64,000 bases of DNA from NCBI RefSeq assembly GCF_003324165.1, contig NW_025407828.1, forward strand, positions 62,001-126,000, in the 5' to 3' direction. The position numbers and the translations under genes were made by a program. The notes under the pieces are model-generated. The model saw nothing but the letters and a program-made list of their open reading frames with translations. It made no database searches and was not told the origin of the DNA. Each line of letters starts with the position of its first letter. The first letter of the stretch is position 1. Source of the stretch: Naegleria lovaniensis (Eukaryota; Heterolobosea; Eutetramitea; Acrasida; Naegleriidae). Shown piece by piece: positions 52,138-62,322 of the stretch.

Positions 52138-53373
52138 TATTTTCTTAAATAGATGATTTCAGCAGCAGTTGATGGGAAAAAGTCTTTTTTTCGGAATCAA
52201 AAGAAAAACAAAGTGTTCACGGATTTAATTCTACTCTGCAAAACAGCAACACGTTGTTCGAATAATAGCCAACACAGTAGGTTCCGATGAACACACGCAA
52301 GTATTTTTTAATGAATTATTGTTTTCAAAATAATGAAACATTTTTGAAACATCGCCATTGGAATTCATTTGGAATCTATGGAAAAAATCTATTTTGAACA
52401 TTGGGTGACGCACACTATTCTAAGCGGCTTAACCATTCCAGATAGGATGATACCAAACCATGGGATCTTCTTCCTCTGGCAAGGATTAATGTGAGAACTC
52501 TTGAAAACGAGTCAGGGAGTGAACTTACATGCAACGACAACAAATTGAAGGTTGCAACTGAGGTTGTTTCCCGAAGTCTCTAAGAAGAAACCAGCTCAAG
52601 CAACACATCCATTTCAAGTTAATTGCAAACTTGACAAGCTTAAACATTGGGAATGTTGCAAGTCTTTGACCAACCAGCTTTGCTTACAATTCCATAATTA
52701 CAAACGGGACACTTTCTGCTTATTTCTTCCTGGAGATTATAATTTTAAAGTTGTCAAACAAAAAATGGTAACAACTGATGTTTGAATACACCAATCATCG
52801 GAGGAGGAAAGGCTTGGTCCAGGACTCTCAACAAGACTCTTTTTCTTATTGTTATTATTTCATTGAATATGTAAACAGTGGTGATCTTGTAGAGAACGAA
52901 TGATTGATGTGATTATAATGTAAAACTTCTCAATATTCCTTTTTGATGATCTGTTTACGTGCCCATTTTGATTCCACCCAAAAACCGCGATCTGCATACA
53001 GTTCTGTAGATCAGAATATTATGAATGGATTCATTCTGGTTATGAGGAATATTCGTTTGTTTTGCTTTTTCCAAATATTGAGGATTACTTTTAAAAACGA
53101 GTTCAAAAATTTCCAATTTACGAATTTAGCAAACTTCGAACCAGAGACCATTTCATTATTTATAATTACATTCCAAACCGTTCATTCCTGAGACCATCAA
53201 GGGCACACGACCTCTAGTATTTATTTTACCTGATACTCCAAAACTCTAGCCGGTTCTATCAAAAAAAGTTAACAGAACTCTCAACCAACTGCCGAACTTA
53301 TACTACCTTTTTGCAACTACCCCCTCTTGCTCACACAACAGCAATAATAATATTCTTCTACTCAAAGTTGAAA
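52138..53373. other. Long gene-poor region with a possible gene remnant
   Basis: This 1.2-kb stretch lies between the divergent Rab and surface-protein genes. Its only coding-like content is 52530-52785: a short frame from the ATG at 52530 runs into a second frame (VSKKKPAQATHPFQVNCKLD, CLFLPGDYNFKVVKQKMV) that looks protein-like. This might be a small gene with one frame break or a remnant. A further frame at 52943-53191 looks like chance. No RNA gene or repeat is seen. Confidence 0.4.
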
Positions 53374-55188
53374 ATGGTCTTGCAAAAGCACCTTGGATGG
53401 GTGGCAATCACATGCCTTCTATTTACCCTGCTGATGCTTTCATTCACGAACGCACAATCGACTCAGCTTGTCATTACGGTGAATCGAATTACTCTTTTCA
53501 ACGGTGATGCTGTGACTATTACGAGCAGTGAATTACAATCCACATTGAATGGAGTTCCAAGTCCTCCTCGAATTATATACAATGTTCTCTCCATTGCTAA
53601 CGGTCAATTCCAAGTCAATAACGGAAACAATACATACACTCCAGTCACACAATTCACACAGAATCAAGTCAATTTGGGATATGTTCGTTTCGTTCATGCC
53701 AATAACTTGCAAATTCCATCCTACACTCTCAATGCCTACGATCCTGTATTGGGCGTAACCAGTCCTGCCTCTCAAGCTGTGGTCACTTTCACTGCTTTCA
53801 ACAGAGACGTTATTGGTGCTCCACGTCCAGTGTTTGACGCATCTGTTGATGCATCCACCCTTATTGTCACACTCAGTATTACCATGTTTAAATTGGGAGG
53901 TGTCTTCAACACTACTGACACAGGCAACTCGGTCAACTTTAATATTGGTTTGTCTTCGAAATACACTTGTTTGAGCAATGACTTGATTCGAGATGGATTT
54001 GCATTGGCCGCTTCTACTTCATGGTACAACACTTATCGATTACGTCTTTCACTCAATGATTTCATTGCCAATCCAAACGTTCAATGGGTCTCTAATGGAG
54101 GTGTTGTTGACTTGGTTGCAGTCATGTTTGCTGACTATATGGTTCACTTGACACAAGTACCAGGATCTACCACTGTTCAAAAATCGTGCTACGAAGTGAT
54201 CTTCACACAACGTTACATCTTGACCTTAACACTTGCCATTACAAGAATCAACTTTGGAACTGAACAACCAAACATTTTCATGAAACCAAAGAGAATCTTT
54301 GTCAATGACTTGAACCGATTGGAAATTAGAATGGAAGTCTGGACTACCGTTTCACAGAATATTACTTCATGGTTCGTGACTGGTCCTCGTGTTTTCACAG
54401 TCACTGATGCTCTCTTCACTGGAGTTGTGAATGGATCCTACTTTTACCAAATCGTCATGCAGTCAAATGTCATTTCGGGTGAAACCAACTTTTACGGAGA
54501 CTACACTCTTTCATTCCGAACCGTGGCACAAAACACTTACAGTATTGCCTACACGTTGCAATATCTCGTACCATATCCACCAATTCAAGAAGAATTAATA
54601 TTTAGCACAAGTGCTCAAACATTTGGTGACGCTAGTTTCACAAAACCTCAAACTCAATTCTCTCCAACAGACACTATTTTCGTTCGAGTTGAAGCTCCAG
54701 GAATTCCAGTGCTTAATGGCCAAACAGTTATTCCTTACAATGTTATTATGTGTTGCTTTGCTTCATTGCAAGCTATTCCCGCAGTGGTTGACTGTAGAAA
54801 TTCTACTCGTGCTGATTTCTCTGATAATATTTTCGTGATGGGACAGGCTGTCAGAGCAGGAGGAATCAATGCTCAAGTTGCCTTCTCAGCAAATACCTCC
54901 TATGGATTTGATTTTGGACTTCCTTTTGCCATTCGTGATGATGTAGAGAGATGTTTCTTGACGATTGAAAGTTCGTACTCCAACAGAAATAATCTAAGAG
55001 CATTGACAGACACTAAGGCTAGTGGTGTTCAATCTCTCACTTACAGAGTTTTGGACATTGTCAAGAGTGGAAAGAAGAATGGACTTCCAAGTAGCGGTAA
55101 CGGTCAGCATGATCAAGTATCATTTATTTTGGTGGCACTCGAGTTGCTATCCTTTATTTTGGTTTGGTTTGGTGCAATTTTGATTTAA
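53374..55188 (+). CDS. Secreted or GPI-type surface protein with CSPG-like repeat
   Basis: The protein has 604 residues starting at the ATG at 53374. A signal peptide (WVAITCLLFTLLMLSFTNAQ) leads to a domain resembling the chondroitin-sulfate-proteoglycan (CSPG/cadherin-like) repeat: LVITVNRITLFNGDAVTITS, then YVRFVHANNLQIPSYTLNAY. The following 400 residues are beta-rich with several N-glycosylation sites and few cysteines. The protein ends in a hydrophobic segment (VSFILVALELLSFILVWFGA) with almost nothing after it, as for a GPI-anchor signal or a tail membrane span. The sequence suggests a cell-surface adhesion or matrix-contact role; the ligand is unknown. Confidence 0.8.
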   Translation: MVLQKHLGWVAITCLLFTLLMLSFTNAQSTQLVITVNRITLFNGDAVTITSSELQSTLNGVPSPPRIIYNVLSIANGQFQVNNGNNTYTPVTQFTQNQVNLGYVRFVHANNLQIPSYTLNAYDPVLGVTSPASQAVVTFTAFNRDVIGAPRPVFDASVDASTLIVTLSITMFKLGGVFNTTDTGNSVNFNIGLSSKYTCLSNDLIRDGFALAASTSWYNTYRLRLSLNDFIANPNVQWVSNGGVVDLVAVMFADYMVHLTQVPGSTTVQKSCYEVIFTQRYILTLTLAITRINFGTEQPNIFMKPKRIFVNDLNRLEIRMEVWTTVSQNITSWFVTGPRVFTVTDALFTGVVNGSYFYQIVMQSNVISGETNFYGDYTLSFRTVAQNTYSIAYTLQYLVPYPPIQEELIFSTSAQTFGDASFTKPQTQFSPTDTIFVRVEAPGIPVLNGQTVIPYNVIMCCFASLQAIPAVVDCRNSTRADFSDNIFVMGQAVRAGGINAQVAFSANTSYGFDFGLPFAIRDDVERCFLTIESSYSNRNNLRALTDTKASGVQSLTYRVLDIVKSGKKNGLPSSGNGQHDQVSFILVALELLSFILVWFGAILI

Positions 55189-55433
55189 ATCTCCTTTTTG
55201 GTAGAGTGTTTATCAGCAGCACCAAATGTCTTTGCGGATTCAAAAGAAGACCAATTTTGTAGAATATTTTCACGAACAATTTTCATATCTCAATAAACCC
55301 ATTTCGTGTGACAGCTTTTCAAAGAATTCCAGAACATTCTTTTCGAAATGGTTAAAATACATGCCACTCTCCACTTGAAAATATTTCATTCTGAGTGAAC
55401 TAATCCTATTATAAAAATAAATATTGAGCTACT

Positions 55434-56486
55434 TTATTGATTCTTGAAGCATGAAGTGAAAGAATTGGCTGTAGCATCATTTCTTCCAAGGGTTCCTAAT
55501 TGGAAGTTCTCTTCGATAGTTCTCAACAATGAGTAGTGATTATAAGTATTTCTATCTTCAATACCAGTCTTTACCATGTCACCAATGACAACAGCATAAA
55601 TATGATTTTCGAACAAGTAGTCATCTTCATCAAATGTGACAAAAATCAAAGTTCCTCTCATGAAATTTGGATTGTTCAATTTTGATGGCAACCACTTGGC
55701 AAACCAATCGTTGGCATAATTCAATCCAGTATTATGACCGTCATTATCAATATTTGGAGTGTAATACATCACGTTTGGAAGCTTTCCAGAAGCAATGTCA
55801 ATATCCAACTGCTCTGCAGACACAATATTTCGACATCTATTTGGGTTATTTCTAATGTTGTCAAAAGTCATGAAAGGATTGTGTTTTCTGTAGTACAATT
55901 TTTGATAATTCGCGTCAACATAACATGATCCAGTACCAGAGTTTGCTTTTGGATAATCTTCTTGATAGGACTTCCAGGTCAATCCCTGGAATATGAATAC
56001 AATCAATTACCATCACACATTTTTAAAAACAATGTAAATCATGAACGATTCAACAACACCATAACTACAAACCTTTGCTTCCAACAAATCGACCAAAGTG
56101 GTGGCATTCACATTCACGTTACTATCTGAATTATGTCCGAAATAATCTCCTGCTATTTGGCATAAATAATTTGGTTGTGAGGGATGAGTAATCGCATAAT
56201 ATTGACCCAACAAGGATCCGACTTTATATGCCACATAATTAAAGTATTCATGTAAAAGAGTGAGTTGGAGAGGCTGATTTTCAAAATTAACGATGAGAAT
56301 TCGTTCAAAAGTTCCTGGACGAGTCTGATTACCGGATGTAGAACCTATTGGTTGTTGTTGTTGTTGGGGTTTACCTCTGAGAATATTGATCGTGCTGGCA
56401 TTTGTTGCTATTGCGGCTAAACCACACAGAATCAAAGCAACAACAAGGAGGCGTTGCATCTGAGGAAGGGAACGATAAGAGGACAT
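55434..56486 (-). CDS. Secreted acid phosphatase / phosphoesterase-family protein
   Basis: Exons 56073-56486 and 55434-55985 (87-base intron, GTTTGT to CAG) give 321 residues. A signal peptide (LLVVALILCGLAAIATNAST) is followed by ITHPSQPNYLCQIAGDYFGH, GLTWKSYQEDYP, NPFMTFDNI, YYTPNIDNDGHNTG and VTFDEDDYLFENHIY. These are the motifs of the phosphoesterase family (Pfam PF04185), which includes fungal acid phosphatases and bacterial phospholipase C. The Asp/His clusters are the expected metal and phosphate ligands. The likely role is lysosomal or extracellular phosphate release; the substrate is not determined. Confidence 0.88.
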
Positions 56487-57269
56487 TTTTTGTTGCGCCA
56501 AAAAAAATTTGATGAGGTCCGTACTCAGGTTAGTGGGCCAACTCCATTTACGGGGTTTCGGAACCTTGGTTCACAAACACTCTCTCGAATGAAACAGAAT
56601 CTAATCTTAAAGGAAAGCCAACACAACTTGTATGCAGTTGTGTGAGAAGGAAGTATTAGAACTAGGAATAATAATTTCTTTTAAAATTTTGTAAAGCTTT
56701 TGGGGTTTGTGCGACTCCGTTCTTTACAACTGGTACGCAAAATACTGTACAATTTGATAAGCACCTATAGGTCATCCTTTTATAGTTCTTAATGGGTTAT
56801 GGGTATTTAGTCAACTTGCAAAGCATTCCAGCAATGTCAGTTTTCCGAATATTTATGGTTCTCGATTACAGCAATATCCCAACCTCGATAAATATCCCAA
56901 TTAGGGTCAACACAAGCACAGATATAATCAATAAATAGACAACACATCTTCAAATTCTCTTCTCCAATTTTCAACATTAGCCTCAGAATGTTGCGATTCT
57001 GTGCGTTCCTATGAGAATGGTGGAAGATGAACAAGCCTTGATCTTTACATATTGAAAAAAACACTCAAGTTTGGAGATTTCAAAACTAGTAGCAGTATAT
57101 TCGCTGAGATTGACTTTACTACTTGTTTTTTGTGGGTTATTCCTTTGTGTTTGAAGTATTGTACTATCGTCGTATTGTGATCAACAATTGTTACTTTCAA
57201 CCATTCCACTCGTAACACATTGTTATTGAACCTACTTTCTCTCTTTCATTCGTTGTGAAGTGCTCTCCA
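56487..57269. other. Divergent intergenic region, no supported gene
   Basis: The 783 bases separate the phosphatase gene (minus) from the CELF-like gene (plus). A minus-strand frame at 56837-57064 lacks an ATG at its start and has no recognisable features. No RNA gene or repeat is seen. Confidence 0.5.
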
Positions 57270-59500
57270 ATGACTGTTTCAAATACTGGTACTACCACCA
57301 CCACGACGACACAATCGACTTCGACTGTGAGCCAAAATCCGAGCCAATCGGAAACAAACTTAAAAGGCAACAGCCCTCCCACTGAATTGCAGCAAGCTGA
57401 ACCTCCTTCTGTAGAATATGCTTCATCAACAACCTCATCCAGTTCTTCCGATATTGGAGAAGGTGAATCCAGTGTTGAGGAATATCCAGAAGAAGAAATT
57501 ACTGAAGACTCAACCAACACTGTTGAAAACAGCAACGACTCTACAATCCAACAACAGAATACCAATGTAGAGAGAGAACCTCCTCGATTGGATTTAAATA
57601 CAGTTAAATTATTCGTTGGTCAAATTCCCTATTCGTACTCTGAGGAAAATTTGTATCCCTTGTTTACACAATTCGGACAGGTGGCAGAGATTGTAGTGAT
57701 TCGAGATCGATTCACTCAGAAATCCAGAGGATGTGCCTTTGTGAGTTTCCGTGATCGGGAAGGAGCTGATTTGTGTATTAAGGAATTGAATCAGAGATTT
57801 AAGTTACCTCCAGTAAGTAATAATGTTTCTACTACTTATTCATTCACAGAATTAATAATATTCTATGCATGTGTGTTCTCCCATCAACACCCATATAGCT
57901 CAATACACCCATGCGAGTGAAATATGCCTTCACTGAGCAACAATATGAATCATTTAGTTCCGAGTTTGAGAATACTCCAAGTAATGATTCATCTTCCAAC
58001 GGTACGGGTAGTAGTGGTAGTAGCAGCGGTGGAGGTAATGAAGGAGTGATGGCGCATTCTTCAACCTTTCTCAGTACCCTTAATGAAAAGTTTGATTTTG
58101 GTCAACCTCATCCTGAGAACAAACTTTTCATTCGAAATATTCCAAAAAGTGTCACTGAAGAAGAACTCTCTCGAGTATTTGAACCATTCGGAGAAATTCA
58201 AGACACTGTGGTATTAAGAACCACCATTCACACATCGAAAGGATGTGGATTTGTTAAATTTGTTCATGCTGAATCCGCTCAACAATGTGTCGATGCGTTC
58301 AGAAATGAAATCATTCAACCTCTTCAAGAGAAGATTTGGTCTCAATTTAAAGAACACACATACTCGTCAAACACTTCGACGAATGCAACGGCAAGCTCCG
58401 AACTGCATGCAGACTCTTCTCAGCAACACCCACAGCCTCGTGTCCTCTCTCAGGAACAAATTTCCATTGTCGATTCCATCTTTAAGCAAAGTAGTTTCCT
58501 GATTGAGGGAGCGATCACTCCTCTCGTGGTGAGATATGCCGATGATGATACTAAATTACAGCAACAGCAACAGAATGGAAACGAATCCTATACAAACGCC
58601 ACACGTGGAGGAGGTGCCTATTCAAGGAAATCCAGTTATTCTCACCCAATTCCATCCTCCAACTATTATTACTCTCAATATTATAGTGGACCCAGACAAC
58701 GACGACACTCGACACCGTCTCATTACCGATTCACAAATCCATACCTTCAACAATATCAACGTGGAGTAGCCACTGGATATTATTATGCTCCTCAGCTACC
58801 AACTTCAAGCAGCAACTCGTCGAGTATGGGAACCACGGCTACGAACACTGCTTGGGGTTATGGAGATCCTTCCACTTTTTACGGATATACACCAACTACG
58901 ACTGGTCAATCCACGAGTGGAAAGGCAAGTGGTAGTGGTCCATCTGGAGGAGAGGAAGCCATCTATTACTACACACCAGCTTCACCAGCCATGTATGGAC
59001 ATCCAGCTTCGGCAGGTTATGGAGCAAATGGAACACCTTTGTTATATTCACAAGTGGCATCGAATGGATCTTCGAATGGTTCATCTGTGTATCATAGCAC
59101 AACTCCCTCTTCCAATAATAATAATGGTGGCACCGAAGAGAATGGACGAACCAGTGGTACAAGTACTCAGCAGCAGCAACCTCAACAACCTTTCATGTAT
59201 TACTATTACTATTATCCTCCAACACACAATCCTTACAAGTATTCGACCTCGGCTGCATCCACTTCCAATAACTATGGAAGCAACGGTTCAGGAGGTGACA
59301 CACAATTGTATTCATATCCTGTTAATCGAAATGCTTATCCAATGTATACAAGTTCTTCCACAGGTTATTCCAAGAAGAGGCAGAATCAGAAATCCAATCG
59401 TATAGACAAAGGAGCTTCCCCTCAGAATGCAACCAATTATAAATTATTTGACGAAAATGCTACTAATCAGAAAAGGCAAACTTCAAGTTCAGATGCATAA
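57270..59500 (+). CDS. CELF/Bruno-like protein with two RRMs and a prion-like tail
   Basis: Exons 57270-57812 and 57899-59500 (86-base intron, GTAAGT to TAG) encode 714 residues. A Thr/Ser/Glu-rich N-terminus precedes RRM1 (VKLFVGQIPYSYSEENLYPL, GCAFVSF), which continues over the intron into LNTPMRVKYA, as in CELF proteins. RRM2 follows (NKLFIRNIPKSVTEEELSRV, GCGFVKF) with an inserted Ser-rich loop before VVRYAD. The last 320 residues are rich in Tyr, Gly, Ser, Gln and Asn, including YYYYYYP, a typical phase-separating composition. The third CELF RRM is absent. A role in splicing or mRNA translation is inferred from the family. Confidence 0.88.
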
Positions 59501-59549
59501 ATAAATCATTTCTCATATTTAATCAGTAGTTGTTGTGGATTGATCAATA

Positions 59550-60044
59550 TTACTTTTGCATTTCATTCGATGATGATGCATCTGTAGAAACTGTTGGTTT
59601 CCTAAATGATTTTGAAGGAATTCCAATCATGCTTTCCTTTTCCTTGTTCCAAATTCTAAACTTTCCAAAAGCATCTGGATTGGTCAAGTCAGGTAATTCG
59701 AGACCTGAGCCAGAAGTATAAAGAGCTCGATGTGCTTCTTTTTGAAGCCGTAAATTAGGAGTTAACTTGGGATGCTTTTTATCAAATTCATCATCTGCAT
59801 GTTTTAAATATTTCTCAATCAATTCATGTATTTCTTCTTCAGAACAATGTGTTTTCTTCACTCGGATATCTTCTCCAAATATTTGATCATGAATGAATTT
59901 ATATCGTTTCCATGTCGGAGTCATTTTGTTCTCTCGTATTTGTTTTTGTTCCTTCTTTTTGATTTTATGAAGACCTTGTTTCTTCATCTCGAGTGCTTTT
60001 CGGGATTTTGGATGCACAGCTTTTTGTGAGTTGCCTTTGGTCAT
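59550..60044 (-). CDS. TMA16: TMA16 ribosome-biogenesis factor
   Basis: An intron-free frame of 164 residues matches TMA16: KAVHPKSRKALEMKKQGLHK, TPTWKRYKFI, CSEEEIHELIEKYLKHADDE and SGLELPDLTNPDAFGKFRIW. TMA16 binds nuclear pre-60S particles. The length is slightly shorter than human. It converges on the CELF-like gene with 49 bases between stops and diverges from UBE2G1. Confidence 0.9.
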   Translation of the reverse strand: MTKGNSQKAVHPKSRKALEMKKQGLHKIKKKEQKQIRENKMTPTWKRYKFIHDQIFGEDIRVKKTHCSEEEIHELIEKYLKHADDEFDKKHPKLTPNLRLQKEAHRALYTSGSGLELPDLTNPDAFGKFRIWNKEKESMIGIPSKSFRKPTVSTDASSSNEMQK

Positions 60045-60299
60045 TGTGTTGTGTGGTGGTAATATTTTTTGTTGAACTTCAAATAGCGGAACAAAACGTT
60101 CTTGATGATGAAAGAGTTCTGCTGTAACAAGAACTGATTGAAGCCATGATCATAAGCTTGTGTTTTCTGCTTTCTAATGGTAACAACAAAGACGACGGCA
60201 AGCGATCGGAACCGACTTGCAGAACTTTTTACAAAAAAATTGCTTAATTGTTGTTGACTCATCACCAATTGTAAGAATCATCACTTTCATCGACAAACC
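60045..60299. promoter_or_regulatory. Divergent TMA16 / UBE2G1 intergenic region
   Basis: These 255 bases separate two divergent starts and must carry both promoters. No specific motif is claimed. Confidence 0.4.
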
Positions 60300-61137
60300 A
60301 TGTCTTCTCAATCAGGTCAATCAGCTTTGCGTTTGGCAAAGGAATTAAAAGAATTACAAAAGAATCCAGTGGAAGGCTTCAGCGCCGGTTTGAAGGATGA
60401 AAATAATTTGTACGAATGGGATATTTTGATCAGTATGTATGATTGAACAACAGTTTACATATTGATTGGAACTTGATGATGTTTTGTTGTATTATTATTG
60501 TTTTGATGATTGGCCATTGACCACTCGGCCTACGTTTTCATTTACGGAATTTAATAATCTTTCCGGTAATTCTTTTGATTAATTTTGTGGATCATCTAGT
60601 TGGCCCACCGGAAACACTTTACGAAGGAGGAATGGTAAGCTTTCTTCTTGAATAATCATCAACGATAGTTAGAAACATGGTTACTGATCAATCACAATTC
60701 TTTTATGAAATTGAATTCATTACGCATAGTTCCGTGCGATCATGACATTCCCTGAAGATTATCCAAACTCTCCTCCAAAGCTTCAATTCACTACTCCAAT
60801 CTGGCATCCAAATATTTATTCAGATGGTAAAGTGTGTATTTCAATCCTTCACCCACCAGGAGAAGATGAATGGGGTTACGAAAAGGCCAGCGAACGTTGG
60901 TTGGTATGTACACTAGACTGACTGTTGATCTTTATTTACAACTTATCATAATTGATTGTCAACTAGCCAATTCACTCTGTAGAGTCCATCTTGATTTCTG
61001 TCATTTCCATGTTGAGTAATCCAAACGACGAATCACCAGCAAACTTGGACGCTGCCAAGCAATGGAGAGAAGACAAGGAAGGATACAAAAAGAAAGTCAG
61101 AAGATTAGTGAACGATTCTATTGAGAATTTTTATTAA
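60300..61137 (+). CDS. UBE2G1: Ubiquitin-conjugating enzyme E2 G1 (Ubc7 type)
   Basis: Exons 60300-60432, 60600-60634, 60730-60903 and 60967-61137 give exactly 170 residues, the length of human UBE2G1. [37 protein letters not shown] (catalytic Cys near residue 90) and the acidic-loop segment [14 protein letters not shown] place it in the G1/Ubc7 class, whose extended loop after the cysteine serves ER-associated degradation and K48 chain formation. The 35-base second exon is short but clear. Its last 20 coding bases overlap the antisense end of the D-glutamate cyclase-like gene. Confidence 0.96.
61118..61137. other. Antisense overlap of two coding sequences
   Basis: The UBE2G1 stop on the plus strand (61135-61137) lies beyond the stop of the D-glutamate cyclase-like gene on the minus strand (61118-61120). 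Their last codons therefore share 20 base pairs and the 3' UTRs must overlap fully. Confidence 0.85.
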
Positions 61138-62222
61138 GGACAATTGTTGGCTCTTTCAGATCAGAAATGAACATATTTCCTGGTGCATGTGTAATACAAA
61201 GATCTGCCTCCTGTATAGATAATGCTGCAATTGAACTAGTCACACCACCTTTTACATTCCATAAAATTATTAAATACTAAACGTTCAACATTAGTACAAC
61301 TTACAGGCCCAAACTATAGGTGATGGTTTGTGTATTTTAACAAAATTTTAACTTTCTACTTACAGCAGGGAATTTCTCCTTCGTGAACAGTGACACTTTC
61401 TCCATAATCTACTCGATCTTCATGAATAGCTTCGCATGCAGATTAAAGTGCCAACTTTTGACTACTTACTCAAATCTGAAATACCAATTTCTTTGGGGTC
61501 ACCACAATGAACTGGACCTCCATGGGTGGTTGTGAACTGTTCTGTAATTTTCACTGCCAAATCCACCTTATCTTTTGGAATGGGTCTCATGGAAACGACC
61601 ATTGGAATTGGTTTTCTATTGAGATATTTAAATTCATTGCTCGTTTTGCAAATAATATTGGTGTTATACATGGACACATTTTTGTGTTCTGTGATATTTC
61701 GTACTTCAATACCATTCTGTTGCAACGCTTTTTCAAATGAAAAACTACATCCAATCAAAAAAGTGACCAAATCATCTCTCCAATACGAGCTAATGTCACT
61801 CGTTTCCTCAAATAAGACTCCGTTCTTATAAACTCTATATTTTGGAATATCTTTCCGAATGTCACACTCATTTTCCTCATGAACTAGTAATTTTGGTTTA
61901 ATTTCTCCAGGTGGCAATTTTTCAAGAATAGGACATGGTGCATGATTTAGCTTACAAAATTGTTCAAATTCATCTGCAAATTTTTGGGGAAGAATCACCA
62001 GATTTGCTTGAATATATCCTATTGTTGAAAAGATACATGTTGTACCATCCATTGAATTTGTTGATAATAATTTCAGAAATAATCATGTTCACTGATCAAA
62101 AACATTTCACCTCTTGGTTTCATACCTTCACAATAACCAGACGTGTTGTTTCGAAACTCTCCCGAACGAATCAAACCTCGAAATTCATTCGGAGTCATCA
62201 CGGTACAGTTACGCTGCTTCAT
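61118..62222 (-). CDS. D-glutamate cyclase-like / UPF0317 (DUF1445) protein
   Basis: Five exons (62126-62222, 61470-62018, 61364-61417, 61305-61313, 61118-61248) join in frame to 279 residues. GYIQANLVILPQKFADEF, PCPILEKL, PKYRVYKNG, SYWRDDLVTFLIGCSFSFEK, MYNTNI, MVVSMRPIP and GGPVHCGDP, then VDYGESVTVHEGEIPCFWAC with GVTSSIA and ITHAPGNMF, are the full set of conserved blocks. The vertebrate homologue (DGLUCY) converts D-glutamate to 5-oxo-D-proline; bacterial homologues are annotated as hydro-lyases. The start follows a run of A. Exon 4 is nine bases. A bacterial origin is possible, but it carries four host-type introns. Confidence 0.93.
61305..61313 (-). other. 9-nt microexon of the D-glutamate cyclase-like gene
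   Basis: TTTGGGCCT lies between a TATAG acceptor and a GTAAGT donor. With the T left from exon 3 and the GT of exon 5 it encodes the F-W-A of the family block FWACGVT, and the joined protein stays in frame to its stop. Confidence 0.85.
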
Positions 62223-62322
62223 TTTTTTCTAATCAAAATGTATTAAAAAAAGGAATACAAGATCTTGAATCATTGGTTTTCAAAGAAGAAGCGCTTTTTC
62301 TCTGAGTGATCATATTATCAGT

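Noticed and set aside
56837-57064. Minus-strand frame of 75 codons in the intergenic region
   Set aside because: It begins with GTG rather than ATG, no splice sites link it to a neighbour and no family is recognisable.
57197-57565. Minus-strand Val/Ser/Cys-rich frame
   Set aside because: It is antisense to the Thr/Ser-rich N-terminus of the CELF-like gene.
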